Positions 1 through 8,607 of a stretch of 38,242 nucleotides of DNA are shown here, piece after piece (the first letter of the stretch is position 1; every line of letters starts with the position of its first letter). Made by a program: the position numbers and the translations under genes. The DNA comes from an uncultured Saprospiraceae bacterium (GTDB taxonomy: Bacteria > Bacteroidota > Bacteroidia > Chitinophagales > Saprospiraceae): positions 1 through 38,242 of the forward strand of contig CALIIW010000170.1 in the NCBI GenBank assembly GCA_938018185.1. Direction: 5' to 3'. Below the pieces are notes generated by a model. That model had not been told where the DNA came from and did no database searches. It was given only the letters and a program-made list of their open reading frames with translations.

Positions 1-90
1 TGACAAGGCTGAAAAGAACAAATTCAATAAACGGTATGTATATAATATTATAATTTCACGCTTCATAATATACTATAGCCGCTGGATTTG

Positions 91-975
91 CTATTCAGAA
101 TAGTTATAGGTAATGGAATAAGTGTATTCTTCATGAACTTCTTCACTGTCTCCTTCAGCTTTCTCCCATAATTCATCTTTTATTATATCATTATAATTGT
201 TGTACACATAATTTCTTTTATAAATTAATTCCTTATTAAGGTACCTCAATTCTTCAATTAATTTTCCATGAGCATTCACTTTTTTTGTCACCTTATATTG
301 CTCTTTATATTCATAATCTATTCCTTCGCTTCCAATAGCTACATTAGCCTTATTATAAAAGTACGATTCGAGTAAAACTAATTTATCTTTAGAATAAACC
401 TTAGCCTTAATTCTATTCCCATTTCCGTCATACTCGTAATAAGAAATTTCTTCCTCTATTTCATCCTTTATATAGTTACGTTCCACCTCTTTCCGAATAC
501 TTCCATCACCATTTCTAAGTTCTATTATTTCATTATACAAGGCTCCATCCTCACCAAACTCTTGTCGTGTAATTTTCTTATTTAAATAATCATAGTGTGT
601 TCTCTTCAAAATATTTCCATCTGCATTCTCTTCCTTTTCTTCTTTTATCATATCTCGATGGTCATAAGAAAATACTTTCAAATTTCCGGGTAGTTCATTT
701 ATCGTTTCTTTAATTTCTACTAACAATCCTTTGCTATATTTGTATTTCAACTCTTGGCTGAGCGAATTATACTTATCATATGATTTAGATTTTATAATGA
801 GACCAATATCATTGTAAACAATGTTCAATTGCGACTCCAATTCACCATTTTTATAAATTTGCTTTTCTAGAATTTGATTCCTCTGATTGTAAAATATTTG
901 TTCAACTAATTGATGGATGATTTTTCCACTCATTAGTTTAACAAGCTTTAATTTAAGTTGTGATTCTTTCTGCAT
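91..975 (-). CDS. YD-repeat-like hypothetical protein
   Basis: Protein of 294 residues that I cannot assign to a named family. It is built of degenerate units of roughly 20-40 residues with tyrosine-rich strands of the type YxYxxxGN and YDYLNKK, for example YYEYDGNGNRIKAKVY near residue 180 and NYVYNNYND near 255. This is the pattern of YD/RHS-type or MORN-type beta-repeats. No signal peptide, membrane segment or catalytic motif is visible, so it is probably cytoplasmic. It is the last gene of a minus-strand run after the SnoaL-like gene, 20 bases downstream of it, so co-transcription is likely. The family label is inference from the repeat texture only. Confidence 0.6.
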   Translation of the reverse strand: MQKESQLKLKLVKLMSGKIIHQLVEQIFYNQRNQILEKQIYKNGELESQLNIVYNDIGLIIKSKSYDKYNSLSQELKYKYSKGLLVEIKETINELPGNLKVFSYDHRDMIKEEKEENADGNILKRTHYDYLNKKITRQEFGEDGALYNEIIELRNGDGSIRKEVERNYIKDEIEEEISYYEYDGNGNRIKAKVYSKDKLVLLESYFYNKANVAIGSEGIDYEYKEQYKVTKKVNAHGKLIEELRYLNKELIYKRNYVYNNYNDIIKDELWEKAEGDSEEVHEEYTYSITYNYSE

Positions 976-995
976 ATAGAACTTTGAACAAAAAA

Positions 996-1409
996 TTAAA
1001 TAAATCCAAGCTGTTGCATAACTACATTTCTGTCAAAGACTTGAGAATGACCACAAATTAAATCATCTTTGAAATAATATATAGTCATACCATTGGTTTT
1101 GATCTTATTATTAGTGGGAGGAATGTCTCCAATTTTTCCTAGATTGATTCCTGTCAAAATCCATGTGATGGCAACATGATTTTCATCCTCTATCGCAGTG
1201 AGGATTTCAAAATTAATATCAGGAAAAGAATTGAATGAAAAATCTAATCTTTTGATGTACTCTTGATGCTTCAAAGTCTTTCCTTCCCAATTGTCTCCAG
1301 TATCCAAATGAATCTCATACTCTGAAGCAACAAACCTTGCCACTAAATCCTTTCTCTGATTATTCCAAACTTGTTCAATGAATTCCCTTAAGATCTTTTC
1401 TTTGTGCAT
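996..1409 (-). CDS. SnoaL-like NTF2-fold protein (ester cyclase-like)
   Basis: Protein of 137 residues, the usual size of SnoaL-like polyketide-cyclase/ester-cyclase relatives. The N-terminal helix reads HKEKILREFIEQVWNNQRKD. The sequence DTGDNWEGKTLKHQEYIKRL and the late TNGMTIYYFKDDLICGHSQVFD strand fit the NTF2-like cone fold, in which the last strands line a ligand pocket. No signal peptide. It lies 23 bases after the DUF4349 lipoprotein and 20 bases before the YD-like gene, all on the minus strand. The fold is recognised; the substrate, or whether it is an enzyme at all, cannot be read from the sequence. Confidence 0.8.
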   Translation of the reverse strand: MHKEKILREFIEQVWNNQRKDLVARFVASEYEIHLDTGDNWEGKTLKHQEYIKRLDFSFNSFPDINFEILTAIEDENHVAITWILTGINLGKIGDIPPTNNKIKTNGMTIYYFKDDLICGHSQVFDRNVVMQQLGFI

Positions 1410-1432
1410 CCAATCTTTGTTTGCAAGCTACG

Positions 1433-2275
1433 CTATTTACTTTTCCTAATTTTACTCAATATTGGTCTTCTTGCAATAAACAGTAAGAATAGCAATACTA
1501 AAAAAGGCCAAAAATTCACCAGCCCAATGATGAAGCTTAAAAAAACTTGAATCCCATTATTGAAGGAGTTTAATAAGCGACGTCCAAAACTTGGGCTATT
1601 AGATACTTCTCTAGAAATTAATTCTGATAGCTCTAAATTCAATGTTGAATAATTTACCTTATCATCCAAATATTTAAGTCTTCCCTTTTTACTTTCAATT
1701 TCTTCTTCGATCCGTCTTATTTTTTCGCGGACTTCAAGAATCTCTTTTATGGAGTTTGCTTTTTTAAGGATCAATTGATATTGACTTAAGTAGGCTAGGT
1801 TATTTTCAAGTCGAACATTTAAATCAACATACTCTTCAGTTACATCCTTTGCGTTAATATTCTTAGATTTTAAATCACCAATGCCCTTTTCAAATACTAT
1901 AATTAGCGAATCAAATTTTGCATTAGGTATTCTAATCTTTAAGGAATATGAAATTCTATTGCCATAAGAATTATACATTTCATTCTCATAATATGCATTC
2001 ACACTTTTTATTAAAGAATCAACCTTACTTTTGGAGTCTTCAAGATTGGTAACTTCAAATTTCATGTTTCCATTTTTAATAATTTTACTTCCTTTTTCTA
2101 ATTCTTGTGTAGCGGAAGCTTGACTTGTTCTTGGTGGTTCGGTTTCCATTTCTTCTTCCAATTGTAAACTTTGATCACTCGTACGGTATTTCCCCATGGA
2201 ATTATCTTGATTTGAAGATTCCTTTTGACAAGAAAAAATAGCAAAACAGCTTAGCAGTATTATAATTCTTTTCAT
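1433..2275 (-). CDS. DUF4349-type membrane-anchored lipoprotein
   Basis: Protein of 280 residues. The N-terminus MKRIIILLSCFAIFSCQKES is a lipoprotein signal with the lipobox cysteine at residue 16. A low-complexity linker (about 25-60) is followed by a conserved domain beginning KIIKNGNMKFEVTNLEDSKS. It contains a predicted coiled coil (about 165-205, KEILEVREKIRRIEEEIESK) and ends in a hydrophobic segment at about 240-267 and a basic tail, ARRPILSKIRKSK. This order is that of DUF4349 proteins, whose function is not established. Both ends are probably membrane-anchored, with the coiled coil in the periplasm. It is first in the minus-strand run that continues with the SnoaL-like gene. Confidence 0.85.
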   Translation of the reverse strand: MKRIIILLSCFAIFSCQKESSNQDNSMGKYRTSDQSLQLEEEMETEPPRTSQASATQELEKGSKIIKNGNMKFEVTNLEDSKSKVDSLIKSVNAYYENEMYNSYGNRISYSLKIRIPNAKFDSLIIVFEKGIGDLKSKNINAKDVTEEYVDLNVRLENNLAYLSQYQLILKKANSIKEILEVREKIRRIEEEIESKKGRLKYLDDKVNYSTLNLELSELISREVSNSPSFGRRLLNSFNNGIQVFLSFIIGLVNFWPFLVLLFLLFIARRPILSKIRKSK

Positions 2276-2345
2276 TCTTTTGGTTTATAGATGCTTTTGG
2301 TTTTTCAAATGGTGCATAATAAGTTGTTAATAACGAAAATATAAA

Positions 2346-3311
2346 TCAAGAATAACTTATTACAACATTTCCAGTTTTCTCTCCACTTATAACGTAATAA
2401 TAAGCAGATTTAATTTCTTCCATCGTATATTTCTTATCAATAACTGCCTTGAACTTGCCTGCTTCAATTAAATTTTTGACAAATAGTAAACTTCTTTTGC
2501 AATCACTTGGAATAGGAAACAGTACCCTCTTGCCTCCCTTGAGTTTTGTCATTAAGGGCAAGTACAAATTTTCATTATTTGGACCTAGTTCCGAAGAAAT
2601 GTATACTCCATTTTCTTCTAATAAATGCTTACAAGCTCCAAAGGTACTTTTGCCAACAGTATCAAAAATATACTTATACTTATCTCTAGCTGATTTCGTA
2701 AAATCTTCTTTAAGATAATCATACACCTTTTCAGCACCCAATGATTTTAACAACTCAATATTTTTAGTATTTCCAACTACAGAAATTTCTGCATTCATGC
2801 TCCTTAAAATTTGTAAGCATGCTGATCCAATGGCTCCGGTCGCCCCATTGATTAAAACCCTATCTCCCTCAGAAATTTTTACTTTATTGAGAACATTATA
2901 AGCATAGTGCGCCCCTTCTGCACATGCAACGGACTCAGCATATGAAAATATATTTGGCATTGTAACAATAGACTGATTTTCATCCATTAGCATATACTGA
3001 GCATGAGAACTTAAGCCTTCATCATTGAGGCCCCAAACTTTGTCTCCAACTTTAAAAGACTTTACGTTGGCTCCCACTGCTTCCACCTGTCCCGCAAAAT
3101 CTGTCCCTGGAATTGCAGCTTTTGGTTTAAATAAGCCAGAAATAAATCGCATCACAAAAGGCTTACCTGATAAAATGGCACAGTCTGTTCTATTAACAGT
3201 TGTTGCATGTACACGGACCAAAAGCTGATTTGCATCTGGTGTCGGTTTTTCAATTTCTTGAATTTGCAAAACTTCTGGTGAGCCGTATTTCTTTCGTGTA
3301 ATTGCTTTCAT
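2346..3311 (-). CDS. NAD(P)-dependent alcohol dehydrogenase / quinone oxidoreductase-like (MDR superfamily)
   Basis: Medium-chain dehydrogenase/reductase that probably reduces a quinone, enone or related carbonyl with NAD(P)H in the cytoplasm. The GroES-like N-terminal domain has PGTDFAGQVEAVG at about residues 68-80. The Rossmann domain has the nucleotide-binding loop GATGAIGSA at about 156-164. The cysteine ligands of zinc-dependent alcohol dehydrogenases are absent, which places it with the zeta-crystallin/quinone oxidoreductase branch. I chose the ATG at 3311, giving MKAITRKKYGSPEVLQI, because that is how the family normally begins; an ATG nine bases upstream at 3320 is also possible. No Shine-Dalgarno sequence is visible. 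The physiological substrate is unknown. Confidence 0.88.
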   Translation of the reverse strand: MKAITRKKYGSPEVLQIQEIEKPTPDANQLLVRVHATTVNRTDCAILSGKPFVMRFISGLFKPKAAIPGTDFAGQVEAVGANVKSFKVGDKVWGLNDEGLSSHAQYMLMDENQSIVTMPNIFSYAESVACAEGAHYAYNVLNKVKISEGDRVLINGATGAIGSACLQILRSMNAEISVVGNTKNIELLKSLGAEKVYDYLKEDFTKSARDKYKYIFDTVGKSTFGACKHLLEENGVYISSELGPNNENLYLPLMTKLKGGKRVLFPIPSDCKRSLLFVKNLIEAGKFKAVIDKKYTMEEIKSAYYYVISGEKTGNVVISYS

Positions 3312-3585
3312 ATAGTTCATATAAGTTTAGTTGATTAAAATTGCTTTGAAATCCAAGCTGTTTCAAGGTCAAATTAATGCCATGGTTTTTGAAATAACTT
3401 AGACAGATTATGGCTTTTGCTCTACGTATATTCTCAGTTTTAAATTATTCAATAAACCTATATCTGTAAGATACCAAAAGGATAGATTAACCTTAAAGGT
3501 ATTTGATAAAATATATTGAATTGTTTATGCGAGTATTTGGTTTTCTGATTATGAAAATGTTATAAAATTTTATACACAAATCCAC

Positions 3586-3605
3586 GAATAAACGGTTTCG
3601 CCCAA
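3586..3605. repeat. Possible right end of an IS66-like element
   Basis: The stretch taaacggtttcgccca lies just downstream of the transposase remnant (which is read on the minus strand). It resembles the GTAAGCGnnTTCG-type terminal inverted repeat of IS66-family elements from memory. No partner end is present in the window, so it is only a suggestion that supports the remnant. Confidence 0.25.
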
Positions 3606-3616
3606 GCAAGCCCGTG

Positions 3617-3742
3617 TCAGATGTTCAGCAGATCTTTAAAATCCTCACTTAAGTTTTGGGGTAGCCAATTAATGGCATTCTGATCGACCTTGTTGGCAGC
3701 GATTTTCTTAAGCACCCGGTTTAGATACTGAGCTGTGCCCAA
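3617..3742 (-). pseudogene. 3' remnant of an IS66-like transposase
   Basis: About 40 codons on the minus strand, ending in a TGA at 3617. The peptide contains QYLNRVLKKIAANK, then INWLPQNLSEDF and a short tail. This matches the C-terminal pattern of IS66-type transposases, which typically read YLxxVLxRI followed by a few variable residues and then xxLLPxNW. The open frame runs on to an ATG at 3817, but upstream of about 3742 it lies antisense to the lectin-domain frame and loses transposase character. The junction is therefore put at about 3740-3748. The rest of the transposase, including the catalytic DDE core, is missing, so the piece cannot be active. The family call is by eye. Confidence 0.5.
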
Positions 3743-3744
3743 CT

Positions 3745-4341
3745 GATATTGATGCTTATACATCCCTAGGTTCAACAGACACAAAGTCATACTTTCTTTC
3801 AGATGAAAAAACAACATGGGAACAAGCAGATTACAATGCCAATGAACTTGGCGCCAAACTAGCTTTTCTAAACGAAGATGAACTCAATCAAATTATTGGC
3901 GCAGTAACTGAAGTGATATTTGTTGGAAACCAACAGTACGCCCATCTTAAATTCTGGGATGGTAGTATCGGTGTCGATGGGCCATGGACGCAAAGAAAAT
4001 ACCTCATTGAATTCGATTGTAGCAATGGAAGTCGCCCAATAACAGAAGCAGCTCTAAGATTAGATGCTTCCAAGGATTTAAAGATGACTTCAAAAGCATC
4101 TTTGTATCCTAATCCAACGAGTGGCGCATTAAATGTTAGTTTTGAATCAGAAATGATTGGAGATCATACCTTTGAAGTATATGATGCTTTAGGCAAAAGG
4201 TTATTAAACGAAAAAAGAAAAATCCTCAAGGGAGGGAATCATTTTACTTTTGACACAGAAAAACTAAGGCCTGGTGTTTACTTTTTGAAACTGCCAAATG
4301 TAAGTAGTCAACAAGCTCCTTTAAGATTTATAAAAATATAG
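3745..4341 (+). pseudogene. 5'-truncated C-type-lectin-like / T9SS-sorted surface protein
   Basis: The plus-strand frame is open from 3712 to a TAG at 4339-4341, but has no ATG, signal peptide or N-terminal domains. From 3745 it reads as a C-type-lectin-like domain (DAYTSLGSTDTKSYFLSD, then TTWEQADYNANELGAKLAFL). The domain ends near FWDGSIGVDGPW and YLIEFDCSNG. It is followed by a T9SS C-terminal sorting domain with SLYPNPTSGALNVSF and a final strand ending LRPGVYFLKL and APLRFIKI. Intact relatives are large secreted adhesins. Here the 5' part is replaced by the transposase remnant that abuts it. A GTG at 3913 could in principle start translation but would give no export signal. I regard it as a broken gene. 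Confidence 0.75.
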
Positions 4342-4361
4342 ATCATTAATTATATAAATTA

Positions 4362-4399
4362 GGCTGTCGATTTTTAAATCGGCAGCCCTCTTTCTTTTT
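4362..4399. terminator. Bidirectional intrinsic terminator
   Basis: A 12-bp stem, GGCTGTCGATTT / AAATCGGCAGCC with one G-T pair and a 2-base loop (4362-4387), is followed on the plus strand by a pyrimidine run, ctctttcttttt. The minus-strand side is also T-rich. It sits between the converging truncated lectin gene and the SDR gene. Confidence 0.8.
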
Positions 4400-5093
4400 A
4401 CCAATTTAATTCTTCTTGTGTTTGAGCATCCCAAAAGGTCCCAGTTTGCTTATTGTTTTCCAACAAGCTAACTATACCATTTACAGAATCCTCAACACTC
4501 AATGGTGCTTGCATGTTAGTAGAGGACAAAGTTGTTTTTACCCAACCAGGATGTACACTTAAAACTTCAATAGCTCTTTCTTCCAATCGGCTAGCCAACA
4601 ATTTCGTATACATATTAATTGATGCTTTTGAAATTATATAAGCCATCTTGGTTGCTGTCAATTTCTCAACATCTATTTTACCAACTTCCTCAAAAGATGA
4701 AAGCTTGGAGCTAATATTAATTATCTTTCCTCCCTTATTGATTAGAGGCAATATTGATTCAGTAAAATAATAAGGGCCAAATAGATGGGTTTCAAATCTA
4801 AGTTCAAAGTTCTCTTTTTTACTTAAATCGTCATAATGGTCAGATCCTATTCCTGCGTTATTTATTAAAATATCTATTCTTCTTGATTCTCGATTTAACT
4901 GTTCAGACAAGCTTTTTATACTACTTTCATTCGTCAAATCTAATTCAACAACCTCTCCAAAATTATCAGCAGCTCCCAACTTCCTAACTGTTCCAATCAC
5001 ATGATAACCTAATTCTAATAATCTAATGGACAATCCTTTTCCAATGCCTTTACTTACACCTGTTATTAAAATTGTTTTTTTGGTTTGTGTCAT
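4398..5093 (-). CDS. SDR family NAD(P)-dependent oxidoreductase
   Basis: Short-chain dehydrogenase/reductase of 231 residues, the family's usual length. The cofactor loop TGVSKGIG is at residues 11-18, NNAG at 78-81, a serine pair at 128-129 and the catalytic YxxxK at Y152/K156 (AYIISKAS). HPGWVKTT follows, as in classical SDRs. A basic residue in the glycine loop (K15) and another downstream (R37) hint at NADPH preference. It is cytoplasmic, with no signal peptide. The gene starts three bases after the stop codon of the upstream lipoprotein gene, so the two are probably co-transcribed. Substrate unknown. Confidence 0.9.
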   Translation of the reverse strand: MTQTKKTILITGVSKGIGKGLSIRLLELGYHVIGTVRKLGAADNFGEVVELDLTNESSIKSLSEQLNRESRRIDILINNAGIGSDHYDDLSKKENFELRFETHLFGPYYFTESILPLINKGGKIINISSKLSSFEEVGKIDVEKLTATKMAYIISKASINMYTKLLASRLEERAIEVLSVHPGWVKTTLSSTNMQAPLSVEDSVNGIVSLLENNKQTGTFWDAQTQEELNW

Positions 5094-5096
5094 AAG

Positions 5097-5723
5097 TTAC
5101 CAAGTCCTTAAATGGGCTTGCAATTTAACAGCTAGTTCAATTTGTTGGGATTGATCTTCTGTGCTTATAGTACCGGTGTAATCAATGCTAGTAAAAAGCA
5201 CTTGAGAATTATCCGTACAATCTGAAGTACTTGGTTCGCTAATGACGAAATTAAATTCTTCATCATTGGCAACAACATTTCTATTACCAAATTCTTCAGG
5301 AGTAAAAAACTGGTTGCGATAATTTATCCCATTTTGAATAAATTCAATATCAAAATATATGGATTCTGGATTATTCTCAATAAAAGACTTTAGTTCCATT
5401 GCTTCTAAATTCTTAATGTCATCTTCTCCGTAAATGATAAAAGTATATTTTATTTCTCTCGAATTACTTAAAGGAATAGACAGGAAACCTTGAGAAAATA
5501 AATAGTTGTCATTGCTGACATCTTGCCGAATCTCAGAACCGTATAGTGCCGGCGCATTATTACAATCAAACGTAATAGGTTCTTGATCCTCATTATTAAT
5601 TGAGAATTCAATAACATGCTCCATTTCTAAAGGTTCAGTTATCTGCTCAAATCCTGGATCATCTTGCTGACAGGATAATACAAGAAATAAACAAAAGAGT
5701 AAATATAGATTAGAGAATTTCAT
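5097..5723 (-). CDS. Hypothetical lipoprotein
   Basis: I start the protein at the ATG at 5723, giving MKFSNLYLLFCLFLVLSCQQ, a clean lipoprotein signal with a lipobox cysteine at residue 18. A longer frame opens at 5774 but would put 17 residues before this signal. The mature protein of about 190 residues is acidic, with predicted beta-strands and two well-separated cysteines, in FDCNNAP and TSDCTDNS. No catalytic motif or known family is recognised. It is probably anchored in the outer membrane. Its stop codon lies 3 bases before the SDR start, which suggests a two-gene transcript. Confidence 0.75.
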   Translation of the reverse strand: MKFSNLYLLFCLFLVLSCQQDDPGFEQITEPLEMEHVIEFSINNEDQEPITFDCNNAPALYGSEIRQDVSNDNYLFSQGFLSIPLSNSREIKYTFIIYGEDDIKNLEAMELKSFIENNPESIYFDIEFIQNGINYRNQFFTPEEFGNRNVVANDEEFNFVISEPSTSDCTDNSQVLFTSIDYTGTISTEDQSQQIELAVKLQAHLRTW

Positions 5724-6057
5724 TGTTGTACGGATTAAAGTTTGGCTTATTATAAAACTTAAGGAAAGATACAATCTTAAGAGAAAAATTAAAACAATTC
5801 AATAAAATAAAATGATTACTGATTCAAGGGGCATTGGGCGCAAATATCTTCCAACTTACCACATAGGCGTACTAGGCTTCATTTTTTCTAAGTAAATCAC
5901 CCCATCAAAATGTTTACTCCACTTTGAAATGCATTTCACATTTGTATAAAACATCTTTGTCTCACATTATAAGACTGATTCCTATGTTTACATCTTAATT
6001 AGGAGTACCATTAGGGGCTTTTCAGTTTTATGCTTTTAAGCGAATAAAAAGTGACCT
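5724..6057. other. Intergenic region between divergent genes, no gene seen
   Basis: 334 bases between the divergently transcribed lipoprotein and 2OG-oxygenase genes. No coding frame, RNA gene or strong hairpin was found. It must hold the promoters of both genes, but I could not match a full Bacteroidota TTTG-N19-TAnnTTTG promoter; the nearest plus-strand sequence is catctttg around 5950. Confidence 0.5.
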
Positions 6058-6651
6058 ATGCAGGATGGATTTGAAAGCATCATTTCAAGCTTTATAGAAG
6101 ATAGAGTTGGGCAAATGGATAATTTTTTGGATGCCAATTTAGCTAGCAAGCTCAAAGAGAATTTGCTGTTGCTATTCTTAAATAAGGAATTCAAAGCTGC
6201 TGGAATTGGAAACAATTTAAATTTACAAAACGACAAGCTAATTCGAAGCGATTCAATCTATTGGCTGAATCGAGCCCACAATAACATTCATGAAAATAGC
6301 TTTTTTGATTTAATTGATGACTTTGTCAAATACCTTAATTTGACTTGCTATACCGGTATCACAGGATATGAATTTCATTATGCCTATTTTGATGTTGGCA
6401 GTTCTTACAAAAGGCATCTGGATCAATTTAAAACGAATCAAGACAGGGCTTTTTCTATGATAATGTATTTAAATGAAGACTGGTTACCAATAGATGGTGG
6501 TCAATTATGTATTTATCATAAAAACAATAAACAGATCATTACGCCTTTAAATGGCAGGTGTGTGTTTTTTAAAAGTAGTGAGCTAGAGCATGAAGTTTTA
6601 ATTAGTCAAAAACCTCGCTTGAGTATTACGGGTTGGTTGAAAACTAATTAA
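6058..6651 (+). CDS. 2OG-Fe(II) oxygenase (prolyl-4-hydroxylase-like)
   Basis: Protein of 197 residues with the double-stranded beta-helix signature of 2-oxoglutarate/Fe(II) dioxygenases. The iron ligands are H120 and D122 (YKRHLDQF) and H178 (LEHEVL). The 2-oxoglutarate-binding arginine is R187 (KPRLSITGW). Between them, MIMYLNEDW and DGGQLCIY are typical of the 2OG-FeII_Oxy_3 subgroup. It should couple oxidative decarboxylation of 2-oxoglutarate to hydroxylation of a substrate, often a prolyl residue of a protein, but the substrate cannot be told here. It has no export signal. It stands alone between divergent and convergent neighbours. Confidence 0.88.
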   Translation: MQDGFESIISSFIEDRVGQMDNFLDANLASKLKENLLLLFLNKEFKAAGIGNNLNLQNDKLIRSDSIYWLNRAHNNIHENSFFDLIDDFVKYLNLTCYTGITGYEFHYAYFDVGSSYKRHLDQFKTNQDRAFSMIMYLNEDWLPIDGGQLCIYHKNNKQIITPLNGRCVFFKSSELEHEVLISQKPRLSITGWLKTN

Positions 6652-6670
6652 GTATAATTCTATACCAATT

Positions 6671-6739
6671 TTAAAAAACTAGAAAAATATTTGAGACCAA
6701 AATCATGAATAGCACAGCAATGATTAATACTTGTTTCAT
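6671..6739 (-). CDS. Possible 22-residue hydrophobic peptide
   Basis: A very short frame beginning MKQVLIIAVLFMILVSNIFL starts 18 bases after the stop of the serine hydrolase gene, on the same strand. It is one continuous hydrophobic segment with a single lysine near the N-terminus, like single-pass membrane micropeptides. There is no Shine-Dalgarno sequence. AT-rich DNA yields such frames by chance, so confidence is low. Confidence 0.22.
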   Translation of the reverse strand: MKQVLIIAVLFMILVSNIFLVF

Positions 6740-6757
6740 ACAATTTATCCTAAAGAA

Positions 6758-7930
6758 TTAAAATAAAATCTCTTCAATATCTCCTAGCAGCTGAAAAAAG
6801 AATTTCCCCTTAATTTCATCTGAGAAGAATGTTCCTGTATTTTGTAAAGCCACTATTGTTATGTCCCTATCTAAATTATAAAGCATAATTGCTCCTGATC
6901 CAATGTGGTTTCCAAAATGCCCATACCAGTTTTCTCCACTTATGTTTACTCTCATAATACCTAGTCCATACCCTGAATACACTTCATTCTTCTGGATAGC
7001 TGCAGGAACATCCAAGCAATTAATCATTTGAGAAAAACCATTTACTAAATTGCCCTTGGCTAAAGCCTGCATAAATTTCATTAGATCTTCTGCACTTGAC
7101 ACAATTCCATCAGAACCTCTTAGACCCACTGTTAAGCTAGTTTGGACATCTGAATTATTTTCATATTTCCCATCATTATATCGATCCCAATAACTATTGC
7201 TTAATGCAGCAGGAATCTCACTAACTTTTTCCAAAAAATAGGTGTGATTTAAATTTAATGGTTCAAAAATTCTACTTTTTAATGCTTCAATATGATTTCC
7301 TTCAATTTCATTAATCAATAAGGTAAGCAAAGAATAATTTGCATCTGAATATTGAAAGGTGGTACCCGCTTCTGATAATGGTTCTTTAACATATACATAT
7401 TCTAATAGTTCTTCTATTGAATAGGTCTTTGTCTGATTATTAAAAAAATCTGTGATAAATTCCACCTCAAATATGTCCGGAATTCCAGTTCGTTGTTGCA
7501 ATAAATCAAGTATTGTAATTGAATTACCGTTCGGAATCTTGTCAATAATTTCTAAAGAAATATAATCTGACAATTTATCATCCAAAGCAATTTCATTTTC
7601 ATCTACCAATTGCATGACCACAGTAGCGATAAAGGTTTTGTACAGACTGGCAGTATGATGAATATGACAAGGATTCATTTTAATATTTTCTTCAATACTC
7701 GCATAGCCAGAAGATCCCAGCCATTGCCCTTCTTTTGGATCATCAACTAATACTGTCATACCTACAAAACCGTCTTTGGTATTAGCATCCAGTAAATTCT
7801 TAAGGGCTGCTGATTTAGTGTGCGTCTGATTGCTTAGGCTGCAATTTGTATCAATATTTGGCCCAACATAGTCATCCGTGCAAGAGGATGCCATGAATAG
7901 AAATAGTACTGTAATTATTAAAATTTTCAT
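6758..7930 (-). CDS. Serine hydrolase, beta-lactamase/class C family, lipoprotein
   Basis: Protein of 390 residues related to class C beta-lactamases, DD-peptidases and esterases (PF00144 type). A lipoprotein signal ends at C17 (LFLFMASSC). The nucleophile motif SxxK is S95-L-Y-K98 (HTASLYKTFIA). The second motif is in FQYSDANYSLL, where the usual YxN reads YSD, a variant common in this family. A C-terminal GHFGNHIGSGAIM supplies the HxG motif. It acts outside the cytoplasmic membrane; the substrate could be peptidoglycan-related, a peptide or an ester. Its start overlaps the stop of the upstream beta-barrel gene by one base (TAATG), which indicates translational coupling. Confidence 0.9.
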   Translation of the reverse strand: MKILIITVLFLFMASSCTDDYVGPNIDTNCSLSNQTHTKSAALKNLLDANTKDGFVGMTVLVDDPKEGQWLGSSGYASIEENIKMNPCHIHHTASLYKTFIATVVMQLVDENEIALDDKLSDYISLEIIDKIPNGNSITILDLLQQRTGIPDIFEVEFITDFFNNQTKTYSIEELLEYVYVKEPLSEAGTTFQYSDANYSLLTLLINEIEGNHIEALKSRIFEPLNLNHTYFLEKVSEIPAALSNSYWDRYNDGKYENNSDVQTSLTVGLRGSDGIVSSAEDLMKFMQALAKGNLVNGFSQMINCLDVPAAIQKNEVYSGYGLGIMRVNISGENWYGHFGNHIGSGAIMLYNLDRDITIVALQNTGTFFSDEIKGKFFFQLLGDIEEILF

Positions 7931-8553
7931 TATTTTTTAAATTTATAACTGATTAAAATGTTAGAGCTTGATTGAGGCATGATTGGAAAATTCCTTAAGT
8001 CAAAATAAGCTGTCTGAATAAAGAAATGATGACTAAAAGCTATCCTAAAAGGGAAATCCGTCTTCTTAGAAAAATCATAACCCAAAGCAGTTTTAAAACC
8101 AATCAAAGAAGCAATGGTACCATTGTCCGAAATTTTATCATATGTCCCGTCTGATTCATTTAGAGCATAAATATCTCTAGGATGAAACTGATTTAGCATT
8201 CCTATTCCCAATGCTGTTTCTAAAAAGAAGTTTGTTTTATGTGTATATCTGTATACAAAATCTACATTCAAATTAATGCTGCTCCCAATAACACCGTTAC
8301 TAATATATCCTAAATCACTTGAGAGAAACAGGCTATGCTTTAGATTCTTATTTAAACCCAATTCTGTCCCTAAAGATAAATGCAGGTTAAAAGCATTAAA
8401 TGAATTTTGAAAAGGAAATCCAACCGCATGATTGCCGATGGCTATTTTTAATGGGAATTTTGTATATGATGAAGCATTTGCATCTTGTGCAATGCTGATA
8501 TGAACACCTAACAGTCCAATAAAAATTAATAAATACTTTCTTAATGTTACCAT
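7930..8553 (-). CDS. Outer membrane beta-barrel-like protein
   Basis: Protein of 207 residues with an N-terminal signal peptide (YLLIFIGLLGVHISIAQD, cleavage near residue 22). Alternating strands follow, rich in aromatic residues and glycine, such as FNAFNLHLSLGTELGL, TNFFLETALGIGMLNQF and FPFRIAFSHHFFIQ. It ends with a terminal strand, SSNILISYKFKK. This is the texture of small outer membrane beta-barrels of Bacteroidota, but no specific family is recognised. It is coupled to the serine hydrolase by a one-base stop/start overlap. A perfect dyad lies about 55 bases upstream of its start codon. Confidence 0.75.
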   Translation of the reverse strand: MVTLRKYLLIFIGLLGVHISIAQDANASSYTKFPLKIAIGNHAVGFPFQNSFNAFNLHLSLGTELGLNKNLKHSLFLSSDLGYISNGVIGSSINLNVDFVYRYTHKTNFFLETALGIGMLNQFHPRDIYALNESDGTYDKISDNGTIASLIGFKTALGYDFSKKTDFPFRIAFSHHFFIQTAYFDLRNFPIMPQSSSNILISYKFKK

Positions 8554-8607
8554 TTTACTTTTGTTTAACTAATTATATATCACAAAAATAAAGGGCTACA
8601 AATGAAA

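Noticed and set aside
3888-4073. Minus-strand frame across the lectin domain
   Set aside because: It is antisense to a recognised lectin/T9SS coding frame and has no protein-like motif.
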